Shown one piece after another: positions 33,352-42,410 of a DNA stretch of 42,756 nucleotides. The notes beneath the pieces were generated by a model that saw only the letters and a program-made list of their open reading frames with translations, searched no databases and was not told where the DNA came from. The position numbers and the translations under genes were made by a program. The stretch is from NCBI GenBank assembly GCA_028716785.1, contig JAQUPD010000018.1, positions 1-42,756 of the forward strand. Reading direction: 5' to 3'. Origin of the DNA: Fidelibacterota bacterium (GTDB lineage Bacteria; Fidelibacterota; Fidelibacteria; Fidelibacterales; Fidelibacteraceae). Position 1 is the stretch's first letter; every line of letters starts with the position of its first letter.

Positions 33352-34017
33352 ATGATTAAAACCTTTTTAGAAAAATACGGATTAATTCTTTTCATTTATG
33401 TCATCACGATATTGGGTGGCATTTGGCATCTTGCAGGTTTGTCCTATAAAATAAGTCAATCTCTATATGTCCCTTTTCTTTTTTTACTTTTTTCTATAAA
33501 TATAATATACTTTTTAACCCTTTACAGTGGGACTCCTCTTCTTAGAATTTTTCTAATCTGGACAGGTATTGTTTTTGTTACAGCGTTAGTTATTGAAATT
33601 GTGGGCGTTAAAACGGGCATTCTTTTTGGGCACTATGCCTATACAGACGTCCTTTCACCCCGTATTTTTGGTGTCCCTTTTGTTGTTGGACTTACTTGGC
33701 TTAATTTAGCGTATGGTGCTGTTCAGCTTTCCAATCTTTTCTTATCAAAATACACCTGGACACTTCGAGCTTTCTTTGCGACTTTTCTTATGACAGGTTT
33801 TGATAGTGTGATGGAACCCGCTGCACAAGCACTTGGCTTTTGGTATTGGCAAGCTTATACTGTTCACTGGCAAAATTATGTGGCATGGTTTGCCTTTGGA
33901 TTTATTTTTTCATATCCCTTCCTTCGATATTTTCCTCCTATCAAAAATAAACAACTGATTCCTATGCATATTTTTATTGCACAATTCCTCTATTTTTTCC
34001 TGATTAATTTGGCTTAG
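33352..34017 (+). CDS. Carotenoid biosynthesis protein (DUF422/CruF-like)
   Basis: This 221-residue membrane protein has about seven hydrophobic segments. It shows the family landmarks EIVGVKTGILFGHYAYTD near residue 80, RIFGVPFVVGLTWLNLAY near 100, and a Glu/Gln-containing segment TGFDSVMEPAAQALGFWYWQ near 153. Members of this family, such as CruF, hydrate the ends of acyclic carotenoids. The ATG at 33352 has GAGAG upstream and is preferred over a start 63 bases earlier. No other carotenoid gene is adjacent, though a polyprenyl synthase lies 4 kb downstream. Substrate and regiochemistry are not determined. Confidence 0.82.
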   Translation: MIKTFLEKYGLILFIYVITILGGIWHLAGLSYKISQSLYVPFLFLLFSINIIYFLTLYSGTPLLRIFLIWTGIVFVTALVIEIVGVKTGILFGHYAYTDVLSPRIFGVPFVVGLTWLNLAYGAVQLSNLFLSKYTWTLRAFFATFLMTGFDSVMEPAAQALGFWYWQAYTVHWQNYVAWFAFGFIFSYPFLRYFPPIKNKQLIPMHIFIAQFLYFFLINLA

Positions 34018-34088
34018 AAAAAGATTGATGTCGATCACACATTCTTCTTAAATAATTTTGTATATTTTATGCAAGATAAGGAGACGCT

Positions 34089-34220
34089 ATGAATTCTCAG
34101 GAAATTCCTCGAAAAAGTGGAATGTATCGTAATGTAAAAGCAGGACTCCTGAGGGCACTTGTCCTTGCCGCAATTTTTGCTATTTCCCTCTTCCTTTACA
34201 CAAAATTGCTTGTCCCCTAA
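34089..34220 (+). CDS. Small single-pass membrane protein, 43 residues
   Basis: The peptide MNSQEIPRKSGMYRNVKAGL is followed by one hydrophobic segment (about residues 20-41: LRALVLAAIFAISLFLYTKL) and ends VP. An AAGGAG five bases before the ATG is one of the best ribosome-binding sites in the window, which makes a real gene likely. The basic residues before the membrane segment put the N-terminus in the cytoplasm. It lies 71 bases after the carotenoid gene, in the same direction. I recognise no family. Confidence 0.7.
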   Translation: MNSQEIPRKSGMYRNVKAGLLRALVLAAIFAISLFLYTKLLVP

Positions 34221-34257
34221 ATGCGCTTAAACAAATCTCACATGTAGAAATTCTCTT

Positions 34258-35271
34258 TTATTGATGATAATAGTGTTTATACCAGGCAACAAATTTTTTC
34301 ATGCCTGTTTCTACATTGGTAGAGGGATTATAGCCACACTTCAACTGAAGGGCTGAAATATCGGCATGTGTTTTTAGCACGTCACCTGGTTGCATCTTTT
34401 TATAGTTTATCACTGCTTTTCGCCCACAGGCATTCTCAATAGCACGAATAAAATCCATAAGATTAACGGCATTCCCATTTCCAATATTATATATGACACA
34501 CGGTAGATTCCCTGTTGGTGGAGACATTTCCATGATTCTAACCATTCCATCAAGAATATCATCAATGTAGGTAAAATCTCGAGCCATTTTCCCATAATTG
34601 TATACATCAAGAGGTTTTCCCTTGAGAATAGCATCGGTGAATTTAAAAAATGCCATGTCGGGGCGGCCCCATGGCCCATAAACCGTAAAAAATCGGAGTC
34701 CCGTTATAGGAATTGAAAAAAGATGACTATAGGTATGAGCAAGCAATTCATCTGCCTTTTTTGTAGCAGCATATAAACTGGCAGGCTGATCCGTTCGGTC
34801 TTTTTCAGAATAAGGAAAATGCGTATTTAATCCATACACGCTGGAAGAGCTTGCATAAATAAGGTGTGAAACAGGATAGTTCCGACATGCTTCCAGAAGA
34901 TTCAAAAATCCTGTAACATTGCTATCCACATAAGTTTGAGGGTGATCCAGACTGTAACGGACACCTACTTGAGCCGCTAAATGAACAACCATGTCGAAGG
35001 CGTTTTCTTGAAAGAGTCGGAATAACAGGTCTTTATCCTGTAAATCACCCCGATAAAAGTGTAAGTGCCCATGTTTAATAGAAAATTGCCGTGATGTTTT
35101 TTGCGCCAAAGATATATTAAGTCCCAGTTCCTGTAAACGAGCATATTTCAAGGAAACATCATAGTATTCATTTACATTATCCAATCCAGTAACATCATAA
35201 CCTTTTTCCAGAAGATACCTTGTAAGATGGAATCCAATAAATCCGGCCGTGCCTGTAACAAAAATTTTCAT
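34258..35271 (-). CDS. UDP-glucuronate 4-epimerase-type NAD-dependent epimerase
   Basis: This 337-residue short-chain dehydrogenase/epimerase has the NAD loop GTAGFIGFHLTRYL at residues 7-20, LDNVNEYYDVSLKYARLQEL at 35-55, and the catalytic segment with Ser (SSSSVYGLN) and YAATKKADELLAHTYSHL (Tyr-x3-Lys). FFTVYGPWGRPDMAFFKF and the length are characteristic of UDP-glucuronic acid epimerases of the CapI/LspL type. It should interconvert UDP-glucuronate and UDP-galacturonate for surface polysaccharide. AAAGGAA precedes the ATG. It lies 95 bases after the S9 peptidase gene on the same strand. No polysaccharide cluster surrounds it. Confidence 0.92.
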   Translation of the reverse strand: MKIFVTGTAGFIGFHLTRYLLEKGYDVTGLDNVNEYYDVSLKYARLQELGLNISLAQKTSRQFSIKHGHLHFYRGDLQDKDLLFRLFQENAFDMVVHLAAQVGVRYSLDHPQTYVDSNVTGFLNLLEACRNYPVSHLIYASSSSVYGLNTHFPYSEKDRTDQPASLYAATKKADELLAHTYSHLFSIPITGLRFFTVYGPWGRPDMAFFKFTDAILKGKPLDVYNYGKMARDFTYIDDILDGMVRIMEMSPPTGNLPCVIYNIGNGNAVNLMDFIRAIENACGRKAVINYKKMQPGDVLKTHADISALQLKCGYNPSTNVETGMKKFVAWYKHYYHQ

Positions 35272-35366
35272 TGATTCCTTTCTAATCCTCCCTCTTGTAT
35301 TTCATAAAACCCAATACAAAGCCCTTTCCGGGTTCCTTTTGAAATCTAGCACATTATGATAGACTT

Positions 35367-37502
35367 TTAGAATTGATTATCCTCATTTTTCAGGTCGCCA
35401 CTAATAACACCAAGAATAAACGCATATTCTTCAGCAATCTCTTTATAGGCATCATATCGCCCTGATGCACCACCATGACCTGCTCCCATGTTTGTCCTTA
35501 AAATAAGCGGATTCTTATCAGTTTTCATCCCACGAAGTTTGGCTGTCCATTTGGCAGGTTCAGCATAAGAAACTCTGGAATCATTGAGTCCTGCTGTAAT
35601 CATCATGGAGGGATATGCTTTCGCTTCCACATTGGTATAGGGACAATAGCTTTTGATATAATAATAATATTCCTCAATACCAGGATTCCCCCATTCATCA
35701 TATTCAATCACGGTAAGTGGTAAGGTTGGATCAGACATTGTATTGAGCACATCCACAAAGGGAACACTAGCAACAACTATACCAAAAAGGTCTGGACGCA
35801 TATTTATCACACTACCCATAAGCAATCCCCCAGCGCTTCCTCCTGAGATTACCAATTTTTCAGGTATCGTGTACTTTTCACGAATAAAATATTCTGCCAC
35901 ATCAATAAAATCAGTAAATGTATTTTTCTTTTTTAAAAGTTTACCCTCTTCATACCAGTATTCACCCCTTGCGCCGCCACCTCGAATATGGGCAATGGCG
36001 TAGACAAAACCTCGATCTATCAGACTCCAGCGAACATAGGAAAAATAGGGGGTCATGGTCATCCCATAAGACCCGTATCCATACAAATAAAGAGGATGAG
36101 AACCATCTTTTTTAAATCCTTTTTTGTAAACAACAGAAACAGGAATTTCAGCACCATCCCTGGCTTTTACCCAGAGAAGTGATGTTTCATAATTTTCCTG
36201 ATTCCAGCCACCTTTCACTTCTTTCTGCTTGAGGATGTTTAATGTCTTTGTTTCAATATCATAATCATAAATCGTTTCCGGTGTAAGAAGCGATGTATAA
36301 TAGATTCGAAGTTTCTCTGTGTCAAACATGGGATTGCCTGTTCCTTGGGCAGTATAGGTTTCTTCAGGAAAGTTAATAGTATAGGCTTGCTTATCCTTAA
36401 AAGAATAAATATCAATCATGGCACGGGCATTGCCTGTGCGATAAACTGCAAGAAAATCCTTAAAAACTTCAAATCCTGTAATTTTAGCCTCTCGATTGTG
36501 ACCATAAATTGAAAGGATGTCTGTAAAGGCAGGAGAAGATACAGGCTGACAAAGTATAACAAAATTTTTCTGATTTCCCCTATTGGTATGGATATAAAAG
36601 AATCCATCATGATGTTCAAGATAATATTCCACGCTTTCTTCCCGTGGAGAAAAACATGTTAAAGGACTATTGGATATTGACATTTTCAAAAAGAAAACTT
36701 CCGAGGTAATGCTACTTGCAGAGGTAACAAAGAGGTATTGTTTATCTTTAGACTGACTTATATCGACATAAAAAGCCATCTCAGGTTCTTCAAAAAGAAG
36801 AACATCTTCAGACGGAGACGTCCCTAACACATGTTTGTAAACCCGCCATGGACGATACGTATAATCCACCGTTGAATAATAAAATGTTTTATTATCTGTT
36901 GACCACACACCAGATGCTACACTATCAATTACTTCCGGATAAAACGTATCGTCTTGTAGATCCTTGAAACGAAGGGTATATACTTCATTCCCCTTACGAT
37001 CTTCTGAAAAAGCAAGAATTTCGTGATTGGGTGTGATTGTCAGGAGATTTAACGCGTAAAAATTGCTCTCTTGAGCTCGCGTGTTGGCATCAAAATAGAC
37101 TTCTTCTTCAGGATTTTCAAGGGATGCTTTTTTTCGACAATAGATGGGATACTGTTTCCCTTTTTCATGACGATAATAATAGTAATAGGTATCGTATTTT
37201 ACAGGGACAGATATATCCGTCTCAGGAATCCGCTTTATCATTTCTTTATACAATTTTTTCTGCAGTCCTTTGGTGTCTTTTAGTATATAATCGGCATAGG
37301 CATTTTCTGCCTCAAGATAGGCAATAACGTTTGAATCACTTTTATCTTTCAGCCAATCATAATAATCAACACGGGTGTCACCAAAGACTTCCACCTTTTT
37401 TTCAATCTGCTGAGCCATAGGGGGCTCTACAATACGTTGCAAACAGGCCGTTAAAAGAATAAGTCCCGTCACCCACAAACACCCTTTAAAGACACGTTTC
37501 AT
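35367..37502 (-). CDS. Prolyl oligopeptidase family (S9A) serine peptidase lipoprotein
   Basis: This 711-residue exported peptidase starts with a leader and lipobox LLTAC (Cys near 20). It has a seven-bladed propeller (about residues 100-420) and a C-terminal alpha/beta-hydrolase domain. The catalytic triad is visible as Ser in ISGGSAGGLLMG, Asp in GLNDSRVSYAEP and His in MGAGHGGASGRYD. Its propeller start (RVDYYDWLKDKSDSNVIAYL) and ARDGAEIPVSVVYKKG are those of oligopeptidase B-like S9A enzymes, which cut short peptides. Lipidation puts it outside the inner membrane. A promoter (TTGAAT-N18-TATAAA) lies just upstream. With the S46 enzyme at 39148 it suggests a peptide-feeding lifestyle. Confidence 0.93.
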   Translation of the reverse strand: MKRVFKGCLWVTGLILLTACLQRIVEPPMAQQIEKKVEVFGDTRVDYYDWLKDKSDSNVIAYLEAENAYADYILKDTKGLQKKLYKEMIKRIPETDISVPVKYDTYYYYYRHEKGKQYPIYCRKKASLENPEEEVYFDANTRAQESNFYALNLLTITPNHEILAFSEDRKGNEVYTLRFKDLQDDTFYPEVIDSVASGVWSTDNKTFYYSTVDYTYRPWRVYKHVLGTSPSEDVLLFEEPEMAFYVDISQSKDKQYLFVTSASSITSEVFFLKMSISNSPLTCFSPREESVEYYLEHHDGFFYIHTNRGNQKNFVILCQPVSSPAFTDILSIYGHNREAKITGFEVFKDFLAVYRTGNARAMIDIYSFKDKQAYTINFPEETYTAQGTGNPMFDTEKLRIYYTSLLTPETIYDYDIETKTLNILKQKEVKGGWNQENYETSLLWVKARDGAEIPVSVVYKKGFKKDGSHPLYLYGYGSYGMTMTPYFSYVRWSLIDRGFVYAIAHIRGGGARGEYWYEEGKLLKKKNTFTDFIDVAEYFIREKYTIPEKLVISGGSAGGLLMGSVINMRPDLFGIVVASVPFVDVLNTMSDPTLPLTVIEYDEWGNPGIEEYYYYIKSYCPYTNVEAKAYPSMMITAGLNDSRVSYAEPAKWTAKLRGMKTDKNPLILRTNMGAGHGGASGRYDAYKEIAEEYAFILGVISGDLKNEDNQF

Positions 37503-37915
37503 GTTTCACCCCGTGGATATCATACATTTATATGAAAAATATAATCATTTATTCAAAAGATGGCTTCTATTAATTCTATCCCTTCTTCTAAATATACACC
37601 AGAAAATTCAACCAAAAAATCGCTACTACCTGAGAGCGTTTGCTTTATACAGTATTAAAATTTAGTATTTATATTATTTTCAATGCGTACATAAAAACCA
37701 TTCTTTTTAACAGACAAAATAGGGTTTCATGTCGACAAGAAACGTAATAGTGAAAGGAATAAGAATTAGGAAAAAACATTCACATCCTATATTAAAAATC
37801 ACTCTGGAGGATATTTTTTCCCTTTCGATTTATCATGATTCTTGTTTGAGATAGAATTTTACTCCTCTTTGGTGTTCCAGTTTGTTTCTCAGGATGGATT
37901 TAATAAATTAATTTT
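37503..37915. other. Divergent intergenic region, no gene seen
   Basis: About 0.4 kb of AT-rich DNA between the S9 peptidase and the polyprenyl synthase genes. Apart from the minus-strand promoter at its left end I see no open frame with a ribosome-binding site, no RNA gene and no strong repeat. Confidence 0.5.
37527..37556 (-). promoter_or_regulatory. Possible promoter of the S9 peptidase gene
   Basis: On the minus strand TTGAAT (37556-37551) and TATAAA (37532-37527) are separated by 18 bases. The start of transcription would lie close to 37520, some 18 bases before the ATG. It is a reasonable but not perfect sigma70 match. Confidence 0.42.
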
Positions 37916-38890
37916 ATGAAACAGGCGCACATTCCGTTTTTTCCAGGAAAGTTTCATCTTCCACCTCTTTTACGGAAGGATTTAAGAAACATAGAGACCA
38001 TGATACGTGAAGAGGGTCAGTCTTCAAACCCTCTTATGAATTCTATGATTTCAACCCTTATTCTTAATGGGGGAAAACGGATTCGGCCTCTCATTTTGAT
38101 GACAGTTTTCCGGGGTTTAGATGGTGCTGAAGAGGCTGTTCAGCAAGCTTACCATGCCGGAGCATCCCTGGAACTGATTCACACGGCAACGCTTATTCAT
38201 GATGATTTAATTGATCAATCTAAACTTCGGCGAGGAGCTCCAACAATCTATGCCCAACATGGAATTCCACCTGCTGTATTAGCAGGAGATTACCTCTTTG
38301 TTGTAGCCTATGCCCTTGCGTCTACTTTACCGAAAAATCTCGTCCAAAAAATTATTACCGATTTACGACACATGGCTGAAGGCCAACTTCTTGAAGAAAT
38401 GATCAATCCCAAAACATTAACTTTTACGGAATATTTAAATATTATCACGTCTAAAACAGCCATGTTATTCCGAAGTGCCTGTGTGTCTGGTGCTTTTTTA
38501 GCCGGTGCTTCAGAATCTATGCAACAGGTCTTAAGTGATGCCGGATTGATGCTGGGAATAGCCTTTCAACTGATTGATGATATGTTGGATGTAATGGGAA
38601 ATGAAAACATTACTGGGAAACCTATAGGAGCTGATTTTTTAGCTGATAAAATGACACTTCCTTATTTACTTTATGAAGAGCATTTTGGTGACCTTCCACA
38701 GGAACGCACACAAGAAACGTTTCAAGCCATCTACGCCGATTTGACTTCTGAACTCGTTATGTTACAGGCAAAAAGATTAGCAAAAGAGAAAACGAAAAAC
38801 GCCCAAAAGGGATTTTCGGTTTTGACCAATGCCTCCATTCGGACGTTTATTTTGGAAATATGTGATAAAATGCTCTCGCGTATTTTATAG
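37916..38890 (+). CDS. Polyprenyl (geranylgeranyl/octaprenyl-type) diphosphate synthase
   Basis: This 324-residue trans-prenyltransferase carries both Asp-rich motifs: LIHDDLIDQSKLRRGAPT near residue 96 (DDxxD) and QLIDDMLDVMGNENITGKPI near 222, as well as GGKRIRPLIL near 51. It condenses isopentenyl diphosphate onto allylic diphosphates in the cytoplasm. Two residues before the first motif are Ile-His rather than bulky aromatics, which favours longer chains over farnesyl. I do not see a good ribosome-binding site. It could feed the UbiA enzyme at 29930 and carotenoid or quinone synthesis. Chain length is inferred, not shown. Confidence 0.92.
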   Translation: MKQAHIPFFPGKFHLPPLLRKDLRNIETMIREEGQSSNPLMNSMISTLILNGGKRIRPLILMTVFRGLDGAEEAVQQAYHAGASLELIHTATLIHDDLIDQSKLRRGAPTIYAQHGIPPAVLAGDYLFVVAYALASTLPKNLVQKIITDLRHMAEGQLLEEMINPKTLTFTEYLNIITSKTAMLFRSACVSGAFLAGASESMQQVLSDAGLMLGIAFQLIDDMLDVMGNENITGKPIGADFLADKMTLPYLLYEEHFGDLPQERTQETFQAIYADLTSELVMLQAKRLAKEKTKNAQKGFSVLTNASIRTFILEICDKMLSRIL

Positions 38891-39147
38891 ATAACTTATT
38901 GCCTGATACGTTCCTTGAAAGTGAAGAATTTTCTTTAACAATTCTTACACCAACCAAAAGAACCTTCGAGAAAGATTCATATCTTCAAAAAACTGAAAAA
39001 GAGAGGAAATTATCGTAAGGTTGGACAGCTTAATGGTTACCTTTTTGATTCTTAAATTGGGGCATTACACCGTGACTTGATACGAGAGATGCTCTTTAAC
39101 CTTTCTATAAAGAAATAATAACATCACATTATCTGGATGGAGTAATC
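38891..39147. other. Intergenic region upstream of the S46 peptidase
   Basis: About 250 AT-rich bases. I see TGGAG as the ribosome-binding site of the next gene, but no convincing -35/-10 pair, terminator or small gene. Confidence 0.4.
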
Positions 39148-41289
39148 ATGAAAAAACTCATTTTTTTTCTCATCAGTCTTTTAACGGTCACACACTTATC
39201 AGTGGCTGACGAAGGAATGTATTTACTGAACGATTTACCGCTTAAAGAAATGCGTAAGGCAGGACTTCGGATGCGTGTATCTCTCGATAAAGAGACGGGG
39301 TATCCAGAAATTGCAGCAGGAATTGTCAATTTAAATGGCTCATCTTCTTCATTTATTTCTTCAGAAGGACTCCTTTTAACAAACCACCATGTTGCTTTTA
39401 GTGGCATTCAACAAGTAAGTACTCTGGAAGATAACATTTTAGAAAATGGATTTTTAGCCCAATCGCGTAATGAAGAACGGCATATTCCCAATTTTAAGGC
39501 AGCTATTACTATTTCATTTGAAGATATCAGTGATGAAATTTTACACGCACTTTCGGATGAGATGGATCCTGTGGCAAGATATGATTCTGTGGAATATCGT
39601 ATAAAACGAGTCATTGCGAGGGAAGAAAAAGTAAATGAAAAAATTCTTGTTCACTCTTTTTATCATGGAAAATCCTATTATTTAATCCGTCGGTTGGAAT
39701 TTAAGGATGTGCGTCTCGTTTATACACCCCCCCGAGCACTGGGTGAGTTTGGTGGAAATATTGATAATTGGATGTGGCCACGTCATACTGCCGATTTTAC
39801 CCTTTTGCGCGTCTATGCTGATTCTTTAAATAATCCTGCAGAATTTGATCCTCAAAACGTCCCGTATCATCCCAAAAAATACCTCACACTTTCTGCAAAA
39901 GGACTTCAGCCTGGTGATTTTACCATGGTTTTGGGCTATCCTGGTCGAACACAGAGATACCTTACCGCAAGGGAAGCGGCTTTTACTTTAACTGTAGAAT
40001 ATCCTGCAGAAATTCAACATGATACCTTTTTAATTGGATTAATGGACTCTTTATCAGTAAATGATCCAGAAAAAGCATTAAAGTTTGCTTCCCGGATTAA
40101 AGGATTAAATAACTATAAGAAAAAATATGAGGGAATGTTGGATGGACTCAAAAAGAAAGATATCATTGCAGAAAAAATTGCTCTGGAAAAAGAACTGCTT
40201 GAAAATTCCCCATTACACATGAAAATCGACCAAATTCTACAGCAACTGGATAGCCTTCAAACAGAGTATGAAGCTTCCTACTTCTATCGGAAACGCTTTA
40301 ATACGTTGCAACAAGATCCTCGCTTGGTATCAAACGCCTCAATGATTTGTCGCTGGAATAATGAAAAGCAGAAGCCCGATCTCGAACGCAGTCGGGGTTA
40401 TCAAGCTCGAGATTATGACGCATTAAAGCAAAGACTCATGTATTCTATGGCTTCCTATGAAGAAATCCTAGATAAACTGTTACTCAACCATCATCTTCTT
40501 GCGTCTTTACAGGCACCTGAAAATGAGCGATTCCCTTTTCTTGATTCTCTCTTTTCAGACATCCCCAACGAATGGCTCCCTCAAGCAGTTTCAGCCTTTG
40601 TCGATTCTCTTTACAAAAATTCAAAGCTTGCAGATCCAGAATATCAAGTAAGTCTTCTAAATCTTCCCGCTGACGCCTTTAACTCCCTTCAAGATCCTTT
40701 AATTTCATTTGGACTGATGTTAGAAACACAAGCAGAAAAATTTAGACAGGAAGATAAGAAGCGCGCTGGTGAAAAAATGGTTCTTATGCCACGTTATTTC
40801 GATGCACTTATAAGAAGTTCTAATAAGCCCCTTTATCCCGATGCAAATGGAACCCTACGCTATACCTATGGTCATATCAAAGGTTACTCCCCAGCAGATG
40901 CCATCTGGTATAACCCTTTTACAACGCTTACTGGACTTTATGAAAAAGATCAGGGAAAATATCCTTTCTATGTGCCAGATGCCCTAAAAGAAATTCAAGT
41001 AACCCCCAATACCCGTCCTTATTATGATGAACGCCTTCACGATTTCCCTGTTAATTTTCTCCATGATGTGGACATAACAAATGGGAATTCTGGCAGTGCC
41101 GTTCTGGATAAAAAAGGAAATTTAGTGGGATTAGCCTTTGATGAAAACTATGAAGCAATAACAAGTGATTGGATCTATGATGATGATCTTACCCGTGCAA
41201 TTTCTGTGGATATCCGATTTCTTTTATTACTCTTAAAGGATGTCGAAAAAGCAGAAACCCTTCTTAACGAATTAACAATACTTTATTAA
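39148..41289 (+). CDS. S46-family dipeptidyl-peptidase (DPP7/DPP11-like)
   Basis: This 713-residue exported serine peptidase begins with a signal peptide cut near SVADEGM. It has the S46 start (ADEGMYLLNDLP), the catalytic His in LLTNHHVAFSG, the GEFGGNIDNWMWPRHTADF segment with the catalytic Asp, and Ser648 in ITNGNSGSAVLDKKGNLV. It removes dipeptides from the N-termini of oligopeptides in the periplasm. The specificity residue, 18 positions after the catalytic Ser, is Glu666. It is Gly in DPP7 and Arg in acidic-specific DPP11, so preference here should differ. The usual Pro after GNSGS is Ala. TGGAG precedes the ATG. S46 enzymes mark bacteria that live on peptides. Confidence 0.93.
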   Translation: MKKLIFFLISLLTVTHLSVADEGMYLLNDLPLKEMRKAGLRMRVSLDKETGYPEIAAGIVNLNGSSSSFISSEGLLLTNHHVAFSGIQQVSTLEDNILENGFLAQSRNEERHIPNFKAAITISFEDISDEILHALSDEMDPVARYDSVEYRIKRVIAREEKVNEKILVHSFYHGKSYYLIRRLEFKDVRLVYTPPRALGEFGGNIDNWMWPRHTADFTLLRVYADSLNNPAEFDPQNVPYHPKKYLTLSAKGLQPGDFTMVLGYPGRTQRYLTAREAAFTLTVEYPAEIQHDTFLIGLMDSLSVNDPEKALKFASRIKGLNNYKKKYEGMLDGLKKKDIIAEKIALEKELLENSPLHMKIDQILQQLDSLQTEYEASYFYRKRFNTLQQDPRLVSNASMICRWNNEKQKPDLERSRGYQARDYDALKQRLMYSMASYEEILDKLLLNHHLLASLQAPENERFPFLDSLFSDIPNEWLPQAVSAFVDSLYKNSKLADPEYQVSLLNLPADAFNSLQDPLISFGLMLETQAEKFRQEDKKRAGEKMVLMPRYFDALIRSSNKPLYPDANGTLRYTYGHIKGYSPADAIWYNPFTTLTGLYEKDQGKYPFYVPDALKEIQVTPNTRPYYDERLHDFPVNFLHDVDITNGNSGSAVLDKKGNLVGLAFDENYEAITSDWIYDDDLTRAISVDIRFLLLLLKDVEKAETLLNELTILY

Positions 41290-41299
41290 TGGTTGCCAA

Positions 41300-41930
41300 T
41301 TATTTATTTTCTATAGCACGCTGGCGCAAGAGAAAATGATAGATTAAATCAGTATATAGATTGAGTTTTTCTTTTCCTTTTACAGATTCTGAAGCCGCCA
41401 GAAACCATAGAATTTTGCTAAATTAATAAGTTTTTTACTGTATAAATCCCAAGTAAAATTAGTCCTGACCCGTTTGATACCATTTTTTGAAATGATATCC
41501 CAGAGATTTGCGTCCTTTTCACACGCATCAAAAAAGGCATGTGTTAGCAATAACAAGATCTATATGGTTTAAAATATTCCCTTCAACAGCAATCCGATGA
41601 TCAATTTTATATTTTCGAATAATTTCCTCTTTTTTCATTCCCTAATTAAGAAGTTTCGCACGTTTGGACCGTCTTAGTGAATGACCCATAAAAAAGGGGG
41701 ACTCTAAGCATCATGGCAAGCTCCAAAGCAATATATCCCCCATTTGTATAATGTCCATAAACAATATCAGAAATATCATTTTCTTTCTTAATAAACTTCA
41801 TAACCTTGTTCGTATCTTCTGAAAGAGAAGGCCACTGTAATTCTTTTCGAATATACTTTCTTCCTACACATTGAATTCGGACATTCCTACACGTATCCCT
41901 TAATTTTCCAATCGGCTGAGAATAGTCATC
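41300..41930 (-). pseudogene. Decayed sucrose-phosphate-synthase-type glycosyltransferase
   Basis: Pieces of one GT-B glycosyltransferase lie in order on the minus strand but in different frames. The first is RKYIRKELQWPSLSEDTNKV and GHYTNGGYIALELAMMLRVP, matching the IHGHYADAG region. A frame change then gives GHSLRRSKRAKLLN, matching the GHSLGRxK sucrose-synthesis signature. After a stop come MKKEEIIRKYKIDHRIAVEG and LVIANT. After a large internal deletion follows LWDIISKNGIKRVRTNFTWD, and after another frame change EKLNLYTDLIYHFLLRQRAI with a stop at 41300. Several frameshifts, stops and a missing middle make this a clear pseudogene. The intact enzyme would have made sucrose phosphate or sucrose. 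The 5' boundary near 41930 is approximate. Confidence 0.8.
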
Positions 41931-42410
41931 CGATACTGTTTTATCCTCGATTAATCGTGTAAAAAGTTCCTCCCAGTTTAGCTTAAAAATATCTGTGACA
42001 ATAAGTGCTTTACGAATACATTTTCCGTATAACACGCAGGGCGAAGATTAATATCATATAAAACGTGAGAAGAAAGTTTACGTTGGTTTAGTAATGAGTG
42101 GACTGTTTTAAACTCGCCGCAGTGTTCGTTGCATAAGTGTCCCAATATAAATTAAATCGACTTTCGCAACATGGTGTAAAGCTTTGGGTATTACTTCCAA
42201 AAAATCGTAGGCTACACGCTTATGTATTACAAAGTGTGCATATCCTTGCTTGTCCAGAGTAATATTTACTTTCCCTGTAGGATGGGTGGGATCTTCCTGA
42301 ATATCATCAGCTTTGAGCTTAAAGGATAAAACATACGGGCGAAGTTTTCTTTCCTTTTCATAGCACCTTACCCGACTAATAAAGATCATTTCAAGCCCCA
42401 AAAAATACAT
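41930..42410 (-). pseudogene. Decayed PfkB-type fructokinase, fused by deletion to the next pseudogene
   Basis: On the minus strand the frame from 42410 gives DPTHPTGKVNITLDKQGYAH and VAYDFLEVIPKAL, then YIGTLMQR. After a frame change (near 42115) come HSLLNQRKLSSHVLYDINLR and PACYTENV, then, in a third frame, KALIVTDIFKLNWEELFTRL. These are consecutive PfkB/fructokinase segments (TGxVxVxLDxxG, FGTLAQR, YDxNLRP, ADIxKLNxxEL). The N-terminal substrate segment with GGAxxN and the C-terminal catalytic GAGD are both missing. The last piece runs directly into the glycosyltransferase remnant in one open frame (41646-42035), so a deletion joined the two genes. Both are typical partners in sucrose metabolism. 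Confidence 0.8.

Noticed and set aside
30700-33352. A CRISPR array near the Cas6b-like gene
   Set aside because: No regularly spaced direct repeats occur there or elsewhere in the window.
41646-42035. A 129-residue novel protein
   Set aside because: Its two halves match different enzyme families (fructokinase and sucrose-phosphate synthase). It is a deletion chimera inside pseudogenes.
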